Counted from the stretch's first letter, positions 9,381-18,725 are shown. The stretch: 64,000 nucleotides of DNA from Erythrobacter oryzae (GCF_030271515.1 NZ_JASCXI010000003.1:1-64000); one strand, 5' to 3'. Translations and numbers: made by a program. The notes: a model not told the origin generated them from the letters alone.

Positions 9381-10274
9381 TTATTTCCTGCCCTTGCCCG
9401 GCGGCGACGCCGGGCCCGGTCCGGGGGCGACCGCGCCGCGCCCTTCGAGCAGCAGCAGCGAGATGCGGCGGTTCCGCGGGTCGGCGGGGTTGTCGCCGAT
9501 CAGGGGTTCGGTATCGGCCACGCCCTCGATCCGCGCGAAGCGGGTCTGGCTCACCCCGCCCAGCACCAGCGCCTGACGCGTCGCCTCGGCGCGCCCGGCG
9601 GAGAGCGACCAGTTGTTGGTCTTCACCCCGCCGCGCCACGGCAGCGAATCGGTGTGGCCGCGCACGATCAGCGGGGCCATCTCGTCCTTCAAGGTCTCGG
9701 ACATGACCTGGAGCAGCTCGCGCGCGGGCTTGGTGAGGATCGTGGTGCCGAGCTCGAACATCGAGAAATCGGCGTCGTCCATCAGATCGATGCGGATACC
9801 CTCGGGCGCGCGCATCACCCGCACCTGCCGCGCGAGCTGTTTTGTCTGGCGGCGCTCGGCCAGCTTCTTCTGGATCTTCTCCTGAATTTCCTGAAGCTTG
9901 CGCGCGTCCGAATCGCTGCCCTTGCCGGAAGAGGTCGGCCCGCCGGTCGCATCGCGCGGGATGGTGAGTGTGCGCGATCCGGTCTGGCCCTGGCGGTTGG
10001 GGTAGTTGTCGGGATCGGTCAGCGACGCCCCGCCGAGCAGGCCGTTCGACCCGGCGCTTTCCTTGCGCAGCTTGACCAGTGTGGGGGTGAAGTAGTCGGC
10101 GATCCCCTTGCGCTGCTTCTCCTCGGTGGCGCCAAGCAGCCACAGCAGCAGGAAGAATGCCATCATCGCGGTCACGAAGTCGGCATAGGCGACCTTCCAC
10201 GCTCCGCCATGGTGACCGCCTTCAACGATGGTCACCTTCTTGACGATGATGGGTGCGGGGGCCGCCTCGGCCAT
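9381..10274 (-). CDS. motB: Flagellar motor stator protein MotB
   Basis: 297 residues. A single membrane helix near residues 27-46 starts WKVAYADFVTAMMAFFLLLW and carries the essential proton-binding Asp; the C-terminal half is an OmpA-like peptidoglycan-binding domain (VRGHTDSLPW, NNWSLSAGRAEATRQAL, ARIEGVADTEPL). It anchors the stator to the cell wall. Last gene of the flgB operon, one base after motA. Confidence 0.96.
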   Translation of the reverse strand: MAEAAPAPIIVKKVTIVEGGHHGGAWKVAYADFVTAMMAFFLLLWLLGATEEKQRKGIADYFTPTLVKLRKESAGSNGLLGGASLTDPDNYPNRQGQTGSRTLTIPRDATGGPTSSGKGSDSDARKLQEIQEKIQKKLAERRQTKQLARQVRVMRAPEGIRIDLMDDADFSMFELGTTILTKPARELLQVMSETLKDEMAPLIVRGHTDSLPWRGGVKTNNWSLSAGRAEATRQALVLGGVSQTRFARIEGVADTEPLIGDNPADPRNRRISLLLLEGRGAVAPGPGPASPPGKGRK

Positions 10275-10275
10275 C

Positions 10276-11139
10276 TCAGCGACCCCGCATCATATCGAGC
10301 AGGTCGGTAAGCTTCGGACGGTGCGCCGGGGGCAGGCCCGAGCGTGCGGCTTCGAGCACCAGCGGCTGCGGATAGCCGTGGAGGCTCGCGATGATCACCT
10401 GCTTGATCGAATGGAAGATCTGCTGGTCGTGCGCGTTGATCTGCTTCAGCCGCGCGCCGAGCGGCCCGGCGAGGCCATAGGCGAGCAGCACGCCGAGGAA
10501 CGTCCCCACCAGCGCGCTCCCGATCATCTTGCCCAGCACCGCCGGGGGCTGGTCGATCGCGCCCATCGTCTTGATGATCCCGAGCACCGCCGCGACGATC
10601 CCGAGCGCGGGCAGCGCGTCGGCAAGCGACTGGATCATGTGCTGCGGCTCGTCCATCTCGTGCATCTGGGTCTTGATCGCACTGTCGATGATGTCCTCGA
10701 CCGCATGGGTATCGAGCGTGCCCGAGGACACCACCATCAGCGTCAGCGGATCGCAGATCATCGCGGTCACCACCGGATCGGCCTGCAGGCGCGGATATTC
10801 GGAGAAGAGGGTGGAGGAGGCGGGCTCGGTGACATGGCTTTCGAGCGCCACCGCGCCTTCGGAACGCAGCAGCTTCATCAACTTGGAAGTGAGCGCGATC
10901 GCGTCGATATGGTCCTGATCGTTGTATTTGGGCCCCTTGAACACCCGCCCGAAGCCTGCACCCAGCAGCTTGATCTCGTGCATCGAGTTGCCGATCAGCG
11001 TCGCGCCGGTCGCAGCGCCACCGATCATCATGAACTCAAGCGGAAGCGCCTTCAGCACGGGGCCCATGGCGCCCCCGGCGAGCATGAACCCGCCGAACAC
11101 CATGACGAGCAGAACGACAATGCCGATGGCAGCAAACAC
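10276..11139 (-). CDS. motA: Flagellar motor stator protein MotA
   Basis: 287-residue inner-membrane channel subunit of the proton-driven stator. Four membrane helices are visible: two at the N-terminus (FAAIGIVVLLVMVFGGFMLA, and the MMIGGAATGATLIG region), a long cytoplasmic loop with the charged segments that face FliG, then ALPALGIVAAVLGIIKTMGA and GSALVGTFLGVLLAYGLAGPL. Paired with motB (one-base spacing); 18 bases after flgL, with no promoter visible between, so it belongs to the flg operon. Confidence 0.96.
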   Translation of the reverse strand: MFAAIGIVVLLVMVFGGFMLAGGAMGPVLKALPLEFMMIGGAATGATLIGNSMHEIKLLGAGFGRVFKGPKYNDQDHIDAIALTSKLMKLLRSEGAVALESHVTEPASSTLFSEYPRLQADPVVTAMICDPLTLMVVSSGTLDTHAVEDIIDSAIKTQMHEMDEPQHMIQSLADALPALGIVAAVLGIIKTMGAIDQPPAVLGKMIGSALVGTFLGVLLAYGLAGPLGARLKQINAHDQQIFHSIKQVIIASLHGYPQPLVLEAARSGLPPAHRPKLTDLLDMMRGR

Positions 11140-11157
11140 GACCCTGGACTCCTTGGC

Positions 11158-12078
11158 TTAACGCAGCGCGTCGAACAGCGTCAGCGAGCTGACACGGGCG
11201 AAGGCGGACTGGCTCGCCTCGAGCGCGGTCAGCGATTGCTGGAGACGCGCGATGGCATCGGCGATGTCGGTATCGCCCACCCGGCTGCGGCGCTCGGCGA
11301 GCGCGACCTTGCGGTCGGCCTGCTGCTCCTCGACCTGCTCGACCCACGCCATGCGGGTGCCGAGGATGGTGACGGCGCGGTTGGTGGTATCGAGCGCGGC
11401 GTCGATCCCGGCGATGCTGGCGTTGGCCGCCGCAACCGGATCGGGCGCGCCGCCCTGCAACGCCGAGGTGAGGCTCGCCAGCACCGCGAAGGCGCTCGTG
11501 GGCGTGCCGCCGAGGTCGAATTCGAACACCTCGCTGCCCGGCAGCCCGCGCTCGATCGCGGTGCCCGGCGCGACCGGCACCGCGCCGCTGTCGGGGGTGC
11601 CGGCATAGGTCACCACGCCCGCCGCATCGCGGGTGAAGGCGGCGCCGGTCGATTGGCCCGCGAACAGCGGCTCGCCGGTCAGCGAGACCGCGTTGGAGCG
11701 GCTGAAAAGTTCTTCCCGCAGCTGCTCGAGTTCGAAGGCGATCGCCTGGCGCCCGTCGGCCCCGAGCGGCGCGTTGGCGGCCTGCACGGCCAGTTCGCGC
11801 GCGCGCTGGAGCAGGTCGGTCACCGCCTGCACCTCGTTCGCCGCCGCGCCGAGATCCTGCCCGAGCCGCGCGGCATTGTCGCCCTCGACCTGCGCCAACG
11901 CCTCGCGCCGCGCGACCGAGCGCAGCTGCGCGGCGACCGCGGGGTCCTGCGAGCCGCGCTCGATCTTGCGGCCCGTGGCGATCTGGGTGCGGGTGCGTTC
12001 GATCCCGCTGCGCAGCTCGGCCATCTGCGCCAGCGAGCGGTTGAAGAAGGAACCGGCGGAATTGGTGATCGAAGACAT
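11158..12078 (-). CDS. flgL: Hook-filament junction protein FlgL
   Basis: 306 residues, flagellin-like. N-terminal helices (FNRSLAQMAELRSGIERTRT, then TGRKIERGSQDPAVAAQLRS) and the C-terminal helix (LTALEASQSAFARVSSLTLF) match the FlgL/HAP3 pattern. It links the hook to the filament with FlgK. It follows flgK by 15 bases. Confidence 0.93.
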   Translation of the reverse strand: MSSITNSAGSFFNRSLAQMAELRSGIERTRTQIATGRKIERGSQDPAVAAQLRSVARREALAQVEGDNAARLGQDLGAAANEVQAVTDLLQRARELAVQAANAPLGADGRQAIAFELEQLREELFSRSNAVSLTGEPLFAGQSTGAAFTRDAAGVVTYAGTPDSGAVPVAPGTAIERGLPGSEVFEFDLGGTPTSAFAVLASLTSALQGGAPDPVAAANASIAGIDAALDTTNRAVTILGTRMAWVEQVEEQQADRKVALAERRSRVGDTDIADAIARLQQSLTALEASQSAFARVSSLTLFDALR

Positions 12079-12093
12079 GACGCGCGCGCTCCC

Positions 12094-13434
12094 TTACCTG
12101 AGGTCCAGAATCGTATCGAACAGCTCGGCGGCGACCTGGATCACGCGGCTGTTCGCTTCGAAGGCCTGTTGCAGCCGGACGAGATTGGCCGCCTCGGTAT
12201 CGAGATCGACCCCGGTCTCGCGCAGCAGCTCGGCCTCGGCGCTGGCGGAGACGACCTCGAGCCCGTCCTTGCGGGTCTCGAGCGCCGAGACGCGGCTGGA
12301 GAGGGAGAGCAGCAGCGAATCCGTGCCGGTGATCGGCCCGCTCGTATCGCCCAGCGCGGTGATCAGCGCGGCGAGGTTGGCGGTGTCGCGGCTTCCGGCG
12401 GGCGCGCCTGCCGGGGCGGTCGCGAGGTCATCGGCGCTGGCGAGCACCATGGTGATGCTGCCTGCGCCCGTGCCCGCGAAGAAGGCGGGGCCGGGATTGC
12501 CGTCGAGCCCCACGCCATTGCTCTGCGCGGTGTTCGACAGGGTGATCGCCGAGACCGCGAGGCCATCGAGGCTGGTCTGGAGCCCGGCCATCTGGGCGAG
12601 CGCATTGGCCCGCCCGGCCATCGCCCCGCCCGAGGGGACGAAGGGCGTGCCGCCGACCGCGAAGCTCACCGTGCCGTCGGCAGCGAAGGTGGTCGCCAGC
12701 GGCTGCGCGGTCGCGCCTGTCACCAGTGCGACCGAGGGGGTGCCGCTCAGCGTCACGTCGGCGGTGCCGTTGGCATTGATCGTGGTGCTGATGCCGAACT
12801 CCTCGGCGAGGCCGCGCAGCGCCTTGTCGCGCGCATCGAGCAGCGCCGCGCGGCCCGCGGTGCCCTCGCGCGAGCCGACCAGATCGGCGTTGATCTTGGC
12901 GAGTTCCGCCGCGCGTTCGTTGACGGTCAGCGTCTTGGCGCTGACCTCGGCCTGCACCAGCCCGCGCGCATTGGCGAGCGTGCCGTTGGCGATGCGGAAA
13001 TTGCCCGCCATCTTGCGCCCGGCCTCCAATGCGGAGAGGCGCAGCGCGGGCTCGGTCGGGTTGTTCTGGAGCCGGGTCAGCGCCGCCTCGAAATCGACGA
13101 GGCCGGTATAGACGCCCGAGGTCTCGAGCGCGCTTTCGGCCTCCTTCATCGCGAAGAATTCCGCATCCGCCGCCTTCAGCGCCGAGGAGGTATCGCGCGC
13201 CTGACGCTGCACGAGAGAGCTTTCCGCACGCTCGATCACCCCGGGCTTCACCCCGCCGAGTGAATCCTGCGCGTTGTTGCCGATATTGCCGGTCATCACC
13301 AGCTCGCCCTGGGTCAGGATGCGGCGCGAATAGTCGGGGTTGTCGGCGTTCGCGACGTTCTGCGCCGTCAGCTCGAGGCTGCGGCGGGTCGCGGTGAGCC
13401 CCGAGCGGGCAATGGTGAAAATCGCGGTCGGCAT
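12094..13434 (-). CDS. flgK: Hook-filament junction protein FlgK
   Basis: 446 residues. Starts with the rod/hook-type N-terminal motif (ARSGLTATRRSLELTAQNVA, NADNPDYSRR) and ends with the matching C-terminal helix (EAANLVRLQQAFEANSRVIQ). The central domain is Ala/Gly/Thr-rich and shorter than in enteric FlgK (about 550 residues). Overlaps the end of the flgJ gene by one base, so it is coupled to it. Confidence 0.94.
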   Translation of the reverse strand: MPTAIFTIARSGLTATRRSLELTAQNVANADNPDYSRRILTQGELVMTGNIGNNAQDSLGGVKPGVIERAESSLVQRQARDTSSALKAADAEFFAMKEAESALETSGVYTGLVDFEAALTRLQNNPTEPALRLSALEAGRKMAGNFRIANGTLANARGLVQAEVSAKTLTVNERAAELAKINADLVGSREGTAGRAALLDARDKALRGLAEEFGISTTINANGTADVTLSGTPSVALVTGATAQPLATTFAADGTVSFAVGGTPFVPSGGAMAGRANALAQMAGLQTSLDGLAVSAITLSNTAQSNGVGLDGNPGPAFFAGTGAGSITMVLASADDLATAPAGAPAGSRDTANLAALITALGDTSGPITGTDSLLLSLSSRVSALETRKDGLEVVSASAEAELLRETGVDLDTEAANLVRLQQAFEANSRVIQVAAELFDTILDLR

Positions 13435-13730
13435 CAGCTGTCACCTTTGGCAGGGAGGTATTGCGCGAGGCTCGCCTCGATACTGCGGGCAAACCCGAAG
13501 GCGCCCGCCTTGGCGGCGATGTCGGCGAAGTGCTCGTCGCGCATCGCCTCGAACTGCTTGAGGCCCCCGCCGGTGAGCGGGGTTTCCTCGGAGAGGCGGG
13601 CGGCGCGCGCGGTTTCGAGCATCTTGCGCACCATGATCGCCTCGAAGCCTTCGGCGGCCTTGCGGAGTTCCGCCTGCTCGGGCGTGAGGGTCGCGGCGGG
13701 GCGCATGGAGTTGACGGGTCCGATCATCAC
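13434..13730 (-). CDS. flgJ: Rod-binding protein, FlgJ N-terminal type
   Basis: 98 residues corresponding only to the rod-cap (rod-binding) domain of FlgJ: RKAAEGFEAIMVRKMLETAR followed by GGLKQFEAMRDEHFADIAAK. The muramidase domain of enteric FlgJ (about 310 residues in all) is missing; a separate lytic transglycosylase is encoded at 23108-24133. This split arrangement is known in many alphaproteobacteria. It overlaps flgI by four bases (ATGA) and flgK by one. Confidence 0.92.
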   Translation of the reverse strand: MMIGPVNSMRPAATLTPEQAELRKAAEGFEAIMVRKMLETARAARLSEETPLTGGGLKQFEAMRDEHFADIAAKAGAFGFARSIEASLAQYLPAKGDS

Positions 13731-14842
13731 AGCACCACCATTTCGGCCTGCAGGCTGCCGGCCTGCTTGAGGCTTTCGAGGATCACCACGAGGTCCGCCG
13801 CGCCCACGCCAAGCAGGTTCAGCGCATCGACGATCTCGTTCAGCGAGGCGGCGGCGGGCATGTAGGCGACGCGGCTCGACTGTTCCTCGACGCTGATGTC
13901 GGAGGATTCCTCCTGCGCGGTCTGGCCCTGGCTGAAGGGCGCGGGCTGGACCACGGTGGGGTTCTCGTCGATGCGGATCACCAGCTTGCCGTGGCTGACC
14001 GCAGCGGGCGCGAGGCGCACCGCGTCGTTGATGACCACGGTGCCAGTACGGCTGTTGACGATGACCTTCGCGGCGACCGGCGCGGGGGTGACGGCGAGCA
14101 TCTCGATCTCGGCCATCAACCCCGAACGTGCGTCATTGCCCTGCGGCAGCGCGAGCGCGATCGACACGCCGTCGGCGATCGAGGCGATCCCCGGATAGCG
14201 CGCATTGATCGCATCGCGCACCCGCGCGGCGGTGAGGAAATCGGCCTTGTGGAGGTTGAACTTCAAGGCAGGTGCGGTGTCGAACCCGGTGGCGACCGCG
14301 CGTTCGACGGTAGCCCCGTCGGCGATCCGGCCCACGGTGGCGACATTGACGCTGACCTGCGAGCCGTCCCGACCGGAAACCCCCAGCCCGCCGACCGCGA
14401 CATTGCCCTGCGCCATCGCATAGATCTGCCCGTCCGCGCCGTAGAGCGGGGTCAGCACCAGCGCCCCGCCGCGCAAGGACGATGCCTGCCCGAGGGTTGA
14501 CACCGTAATATCGATGCGCTGCCCCGGCTTGGCGAAGGCGGGCAGCTCTGCCGTCACGATCACCGCGGCGGCGTTGCGCAAGGTCGGGCTCACCCCCGGC
14601 GGCAGCGGCAGGCCGAGTCGGCCCGAAACCCCGCGCATCGCTTCGGTGGTGTAGGCAAGGTTGTTGTCGCCCGTCCCTTGCAGGCCGACGACGATGCCGT
14701 AGCCGGTCAGCTGGTTCGCGCGCAGCCCCTCGAACTGGCCGAGATCGCGGACGCGCTCGGCCTTGGCGGGCAGCGGGATCTGTCCGGCGACGAGCGCGAT
14801 CAGCAGGTAGAGGATCGGGGCGAGGATGCGGGTGCGGTTCAT
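13727..14842 (-). CDS. flgI: Flagellar P-ring protein FlgI
   Basis: 371 residues with a signal peptide (ILAPILYLLIALVAGQIPLP, cleavage probably after AKA). The mature protein shows the family hallmarks RVRDLGQFEGLRANQLTGYG, VGLQGTGDNNLAYT, RIDITVSTLGQASSLRGGAL and the ending LNEIVDALNLLGVGAADLV. It forms the periplasmic P ring around the rod, with assembly helped by FlgA (21697-22248). The gene starts 13 bases after flgH. Confidence 0.97.
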   Translation of the reverse strand: MNRTRILAPILYLLIALVAGQIPLPAKAERVRDLGQFEGLRANQLTGYGIVVGLQGTGDNNLAYTTEAMRGVSGRLGLPLPPGVSPTLRNAAAVIVTAELPAFAKPGQRIDITVSTLGQASSLRGGALVLTPLYGADGQIYAMAQGNVAVGGLGVSGRDGSQVSVNVATVGRIADGATVERAVATGFDTAPALKFNLHKADFLTAARVRDAINARYPGIASIADGVSIALALPQGNDARSGLMAEIEMLAVTPAPVAAKVIVNSRTGTVVINDAVRLAPAAVSHGKLVIRIDENPTVVQPAPFSQGQTAQEESSDISVEEQSSRVAYMPAAASLNEIVDALNLLGVGAADLVVILESLKQAGSLQAEMVVL

Positions 14843-14855
14843 GGCTGCGGCCCTC

Positions 14856-15554
14856 TCAGAACGGCGAGATCGTGTTGAAGAAACGGCTCAGCCAGCCCGG
14901 GCGGCTCGCCTGCTGGACGGCGCCCTTGCCCGAATAGATGATCCGGGCATTGGCGACCTGCGAGGAGGCGAGGCGGTTGTCGCCGTCGATATCGACCAGC
15001 CGGATGCGGCCGGCGAATTGCACCCACTCGTCACCCTGGCTGAACATCATCTGCTTTTCTCCGACCACCTCGGCGGTCCCGTTGGGGTAGATCGCGGCGA
15101 TGGTCACCGCGACCGCACCGTTGAGGCGGCTCTGCTGCGCGGCATTGCCCCCGCCGGTGAACGACGCTTCGGCCGCAGCTTTAAGGGCCTCGGGGTCGAG
15201 GAAATCGAGCGGGCCCTTGGTCGGCGGGGTGATCCCGAGGTTGCCTTCGCGCTGCGTCTTGCCGGTGGTGCTCTTGGAGGTGGCGGTGGCTTCGGTGAGG
15301 ATGATCGTCACCATGTCGCCCAGCTGGCGCGCGCGGGTGCCGGTGACGAGGCCGGCATAGCCGTTGGCGCTCTGGAAGATCGCCCCCGCGCTCGCCGGTT
15401 GCGGGGCGGGCGCACCGTCGCCCTGCGACGCAGCGGTCAGCGGTGTACCCGGCGGCGGAGGAGCGGTGAATCCGGCTTGCGGCCCCTTGCCCCCCAGCCC
15501 GCCGCAGGCAGCGAGCAGGAATGGTGCGGCCAGCACCATGTGACGACCCCTCAT
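14856..15554 (-). CDS. flgH: Flagellar L-ring lipoprotein FlgH
   Basis: 232-residue outer-membrane lipoprotein. The N-terminus MRGRHMVLAAPFLLAACGG holds a lipobox (LAAC) giving a lipid-modified Cys. The body has FlgH motifs RARQLGDMVTIILTEATAT, EVVGEKQMMFSQGDEWVQFA and GRIRLVDIDGDNRLASSQVA. A GTG at 15566 overlapping the flgG stop (GTGA) is possible, but the ATG at 15554 has a GAGG at suitable spacing and gives a cleaner signal peptide. Confidence 0.95.
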   Translation of the reverse strand: MRGRHMVLAAPFLLAACGGLGGKGPQAGFTAPPPPGTPLTAASQGDGAPAPQPASAGAIFQSANGYAGLVTGTRARQLGDMVTIILTEATATSKSTTGKTQREGNLGITPPTKGPLDFLDPEALKAAAEASFTGGGNAAQQSRLNGAVAVTIAAIYPNGTAEVVGEKQMMFSQGDEWVQFAGRIRLVDIDGDNRLASSQVANARIIYSGKGAVQQASRPGWLSRFFNTISPF

Positions 15555-15562
15555 GGCGCGCC

Positions 15563-16354
15563 TCACAGCGTCTGGTTGGCGTTGCGCAGCATCTCGTCGA
15601 CCGCGCTCACCATCTTGGAGTTGATTTCATAGGCGCGCTGGGTCTCGATCATCTCGACCAGCTCCTCGACGACATTGACGTTCGACTGTTCGAGCATCCC
15701 CTGCCGGATCTGCCCGCGCCCGTTCTCGCCCGCGAACCCGACTTCGGCGGGGCCACTCGCGGCGGTCTCGACGAGGAAGTTGTCGCCGATGGCGCGCAGG
15801 CCCGCCGGGTTGATGAAGCTCGCGACCGAAAGCTGGCCGATCAGCGTCGCCTCGGCATTGCCGGGCGTGATCGCGCTGACCGTGCCGTCCGGCGCAATGG
15901 TGACCGATTGCGAGCCGGGCGGAATCTGGATCGGCGGCTGCAAGGCATAGCCCTGGCTCGTGATCAGCGTGCCGTCGTTCGACAGGGTGAAGTTGCCCGC
16001 GCGGGTGAACCCCGGCTGGCCGCCACCCGGCAGCTCGACCTGGAAGAACCCGTCGCCGTCCAGCGCGATGTCGAGATTGTTGCCGGTGGGGTTGAGCGTC
16101 CCCTGTGTGCCGATCCGCGTGGTGCCCTGGATCTGCACCCCCGTCCCCAGATTGAGCCCGACCGCAAAGGCGGTCTGCCCGGTCGAGGGCTGCCCGGCGC
16201 TGCGCTGTTCCTGATAGGCGAGGGTCGCGAAGTCCACGCGGTCGCGCTTGAAGCCGGTGGTGCCGATATTGGCGAGGTTGTTGGCGATGACGCGCATCCG
16301 CGCATCCTGCGCCTCGAGGCCGGTGCGCGCGACGTGAAGGGCGGAAGTGGGCAT
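15563..16354 (-). CDS. flgG: Flagellar distal rod protein FlgG
   Basis: 263 residues, normal FlgG length. N-terminal LHVARTGLEAQDARMRVIAN and NLANIGTTGFKRDRVDFATL, central FYxV-type segment (LDIALDGDGFFQVELPGG, TRAGNFTLSNDGTLI) and C-terminal NVNVVEELVEMIETQRAYEI are all classic. Forms the distal rod, passing the P and L rings. Starts 23 bases after flgF. Confidence 0.97.
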   Translation of the reverse strand: MPTSALHVARTGLEAQDARMRVIANNLANIGTTGFKRDRVDFATLAYQEQRSAGQPSTGQTAFAVGLNLGTGVQIQGTTRIGTQGTLNPTGNNLDIALDGDGFFQVELPGGGQPGFTRAGNFTLSNDGTLITSQGYALQPPIQIPPGSQSVTIAPDGTVSAITPGNAEATLIGQLSVASFINPAGLRAIGDNFLVETAASGPAEVGFAGENGRGQIRQGMLEQSNVNVVEELVEMIETQRAYEINSKMVSAVDEMLRNANQTL

Positions 16355-16377
16355 GGGTCAGTTCTCCGTTGGGGTGG

Positions 16378-17136
16378 TCAGCGCAGCGCCATGAGGGTGC
16401 TGCCGCTCTCGTCGAGCTCGCCTGCGGTGGCGATGATCTTGGCGCGCTGTTCGAAGGCGCGCTGCGCCTCGATCATCTGCACCAGCGTGTCGGCGGTCTC
16501 GACATTGGACATTTCGAGCGCGCCGGGGGTGAGGCGCGCGGTGGGATCGGGGGGCAGCACGCCGGTGCCGCCCGCTGCGGTGGGCACCTTGAGGTAACTG
16601 TCGATCCCCTTGGCGAGCGGGCTGCCTTGCGGGTTGACCAGCCGGATGCGGCCGATCGGCTCCGGCGGCGCATTGCCCGCCGCCGGATCGCCCGCGAGCA
16701 CCGTGCCGTCGGCCGCGATGTTCAGGGTGAAGCCCGGGGGGACGGTGATCGGCGTGCCGGTCTCGCCCAGCACGGCGAGCCCCTCGCCGTTCTCGAGCAC
16801 ACCCGTCGCACCGACGCGCAGGTCGCCGCGGCGCGAATAGACCTCGCCCTGCCGGTCGGGGGACTGGAATGCGATCAGCGCCTGCCCCTCGAGCGCGACG
16901 TCGAGCGCATTGCCGGTCGGTACCACGCGCCCGATCCGCATATCCGCGCCGCGCACATTGCCGCGTGCGGGCGCGCGGGCCTCCAGCGAGCCGTCGCGCA
17001 GCACCGAGGGGGTGACCGCGAAGATCTCCTGACGAAAGCCCGGCGTCGAGGCGTTGGCGAGGTTGTTCGCCGTCACCCGCTGCCGGTCCATCGCCGCGTT
17101 CATCGCGGTCATGGCGGTGTAGATCAGCCGGTCCAT
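16378..17136 (-). CDS. flgF: Flagellar proximal rod protein FlgF
   Basis: 252 residues. The true start is the ATG overlapping the flgE stop (TAATG); the frame extends open upstream through flgE by chance. N-terminus MDRLIYTAMTAMNAAMDRQR, then NNLANASTPGFRQEIFAV; middle TGNALDVALEGQALIAFQ; C-terminus ETADTLVQMIEAQRAFEQRA. Such a sequence is a rod/hook family member and in this position FlgF. Confidence 0.93.
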   Translation of the reverse strand: MDRLIYTAMTAMNAAMDRQRVTANNLANASTPGFRQEIFAVTPSVLRDGSLEARAPARGNVRGADMRIGRVVPTGNALDVALEGQALIAFQSPDRQGEVYSRRGDLRVGATGVLENGEGLAVLGETGTPITVPPGFTLNIAADGTVLAGDPAAGNAPPEPIGRIRLVNPQGSPLAKGIDSYLKVPTAAGGTGVLPPDPTARLTPGALEMSNVETADTLVQMIEAQRAFEQRAKIIATAGELDESGSTLMALR

Positions 17137-17948
17137 TACGAACGCAGGTTCAGCACGGTCTGCGAGATCTGCGTGGCGGTATCGATCGCCCGCGCATTGG
17201 CCTGGAAATTGCGCTGCGCGGTGAGCAGCGAGACCATTTCGTCGGCGAGATCGACGTTCGAGCGTTCGAGCGCGCCGGCGATCATCTCGCCATAGCTGCC
17301 GATGCCCGGATTGCCGAACACCGCCGCGCCGCTTTCGCCGGTCGCCTGCCACTTGGTCTGCCCGACCGCGCGCAGACCGTTGGGGGCGGGGAAGGTGGCC
17401 AGCGCGACCTGCCCGACGGGATCGGTGGTTCCGTCCGAATAGGCCGCGATCACGATCCCGCGCACGTTGATGGTGACGTTGGCGAGGCTCGCGCCGGTGC
17501 CGCTGGTGATCGGCACATTGACATCGGCCGGCGTGGTCGAGGTCGGATTGCCCGCGGCATCGACCGGATAGGCCTGCAAGCGGTTGCCCCACGAATCCTC
17601 GAGCTCGCCCGCCGCGGTCAGGCGGAAATTGCCGTTGCGCGAGTAGCTGACCTCGCCCGAGAAGGGGTTGGACAGGGCGAAGAACCCGTCGCCGTCGATC
17701 GCGAGATCGAGCGCGCGGCCGGTCTGTTCGAGCGGGCCGAGCACGAAGTCCTGCGTGATCCCGGCGATGGTCGCGCCGATGCCGGGGCTGCGGCGCGGGT
17801 CGGTGGCCGAGCCGGTCGCGACGAGATCGGCGAATTGCACCGAGCTCTTCTTGAAGCCCACCGTCTCGGCGTTGGCGATGTTGTGGGCGATGACCTGCAG
17901 ATCGGTCTGGGCGTTCTTGAGGCCGGAGAGCGAAGTGAAGAACGACAT
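17136..17948 (-). CDS. flgE: Flagellar hook protein FlgE, short form
   Basis: 270 residues with all landmarks of the hook family: SLSGLKNAQTDLQVIAHNIA, NAETVGFKKSSVQFADLV, LDLAIDGDGFFALSNPFSG, and C-terminal ERSNVDLADEMVSLLTAQRN. FlgE is usually 400 residues or more; here the variable outer domains are largely missing and only a ~100-residue FlaE-like insert remains. An alternative is that it is a rod-type paralogue, but its position between flgD and flgF and the absence of another hook gene favour FlgE. Start has an AAGGA 11 bases upstream. Confidence 0.85.
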   Translation of the reverse strand: MSFFTSLSGLKNAQTDLQVIAHNIANAETVGFKKSSVQFADLVATGSATDPRRSPGIGATIAGITQDFVLGPLEQTGRALDLAIDGDGFFALSNPFSGEVSYSRNGNFRLTAAGELEDSWGNRLQAYPVDAAGNPTSTTPADVNVPITSGTGASLANVTINVRGIVIAAYSDGTTDPVGQVALATFPAPNGLRAVGQTKWQATGESGAAVFGNPGIGSYGEMIAGALERSNVDLADEMVSLLTAQRNFQANARAIDTATQISQTVLNLRS

Positions 17949-17980
17949 GGGGCTTTGATCCTTTGGCTAAGGGGAAGGGG

Positions 17981-18310
17981 TCAGGGGGCGGGGGTGGTGG
18001 CAGGCCGCGCGGCGGCCTCTTGGGCGGCGATCAGCCGGTCGAGCTTGGCCGAGATGTCCTCGAGCGTCGCGCCGCTTTCGGTGGTGGCTGCGAGCGCGGA
18101 GAACTGCGCCATCTGGGCCAGCATGTCCTGGTTGTCGGTCGGCTCGAGCGGGTCCTGGAAGGTCAGCTGGGTGGTCAGCAGCTTGATGAAGTCCCCCCCG
18201 TCGAGCGAGGCGAGCCCGCCGCCCTTGAGGGTCGAGGGCTTGTTCAGCCGGTCGAGCGTCGCCTGCGCGGCGGGGGTGACAGACGTGGTGGAAGTGGTGG
18301 TGGTGGTCAT
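17981..18310 (-). CDS. flgD: Hook assembly protein FlgD, N-terminal part only
   Basis: 109 residues. The N-terminal scaffold domain is clear: [20 protein letters not shown] and [20 protein letters not shown]. The C-terminal tudor-like and fibronectin-like cap domains of enteric FlgD (about 230 residues) are absent and replaced by a short Ala/Pro tail. The preferred ATG at 18310 follows GAGGAG at 6 bases; a GTG at 18313 is possible. It overlaps the flgC stop. Confidence 0.9.
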   Translation of the reverse strand: MTTTTTSTTSVTPAAQATLDRLNKPSTLKGGGLASLDGGDFIKLLTTQLTFQDPLEPTDNQDMLAQMAQFSALAATTESGATLEDISAKLDRLIAAQEAAARPATTPAP

Positions 18311-18720
18311 CACTGGCTCCTCAGGGTTTCGAGCATCAGCTGCTTGGCGGTCTGGAGCGCCTGAACGAGGTTCTGGTACTGGCGCGAGGCGTCCATGATC
18401 TCGACCATCTCGGCGGTCTCATCGACGGGGGCTTCGAACACGTCGCCATTGGCATCGGCGAGCGGGTGCGAGGGATCGTGGCGCTTTGTCGGCGCGGTAT
18501 CGGCGCGCACGAGGCCGCTGGTGGTGACCCCAGCGAGGCCCGAGGCCTTGTCGAGTTCCACCGCGAACACCGCGCGGATCGGGCGATAGGCGCCTTCCTC
18601 GGTCGAGGAGACCGAACCGGCGTTGGCGAGATTCGAGGTCGCCGCATTCATCCGCACCATCTGCGCGCTCATCGCGCGGGTGGTGAGGCTGAACAGGGTC
18701 ATGGGGGAGCGATCGGGCAT
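18310..18720 (-). CDS. flgC: Flagellar proximal rod protein FlgC
   Basis: 136 residues. N-terminus with [20 protein letters not shown] then [17 protein letters not shown]-terminus [20 protein letters not shown] as in FlgC. The start at 18720 is preceded by GAGG at 4 bases; a second ATG at 18702 has no ribosome site. Starts 5 bases after the flgB stop. Confidence 0.93.
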   Translation of the reverse strand: MPDRSPMTLFSLTTRAMSAQMVRMNAATSNLANAGSVSSTEEGAYRPIRAVFAVELDKASGLAGVTTSGLVRADTAPTKRHDPSHPLADANGDVFEAPVDETAEMVEIMDASRQYQNLVQALQTAKQLMLETLRSQ

Positions 18721-18725
18721 CGGCC

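Noticed and set aside
10228..13263. Long plus-strand open frame of about 1000 codons over motA-flgL-flgK.
   Set aside because: Antisense shadow caused by high GC; Arg/His/Gly-rich translation without domains, opposite clearly conserved genes.
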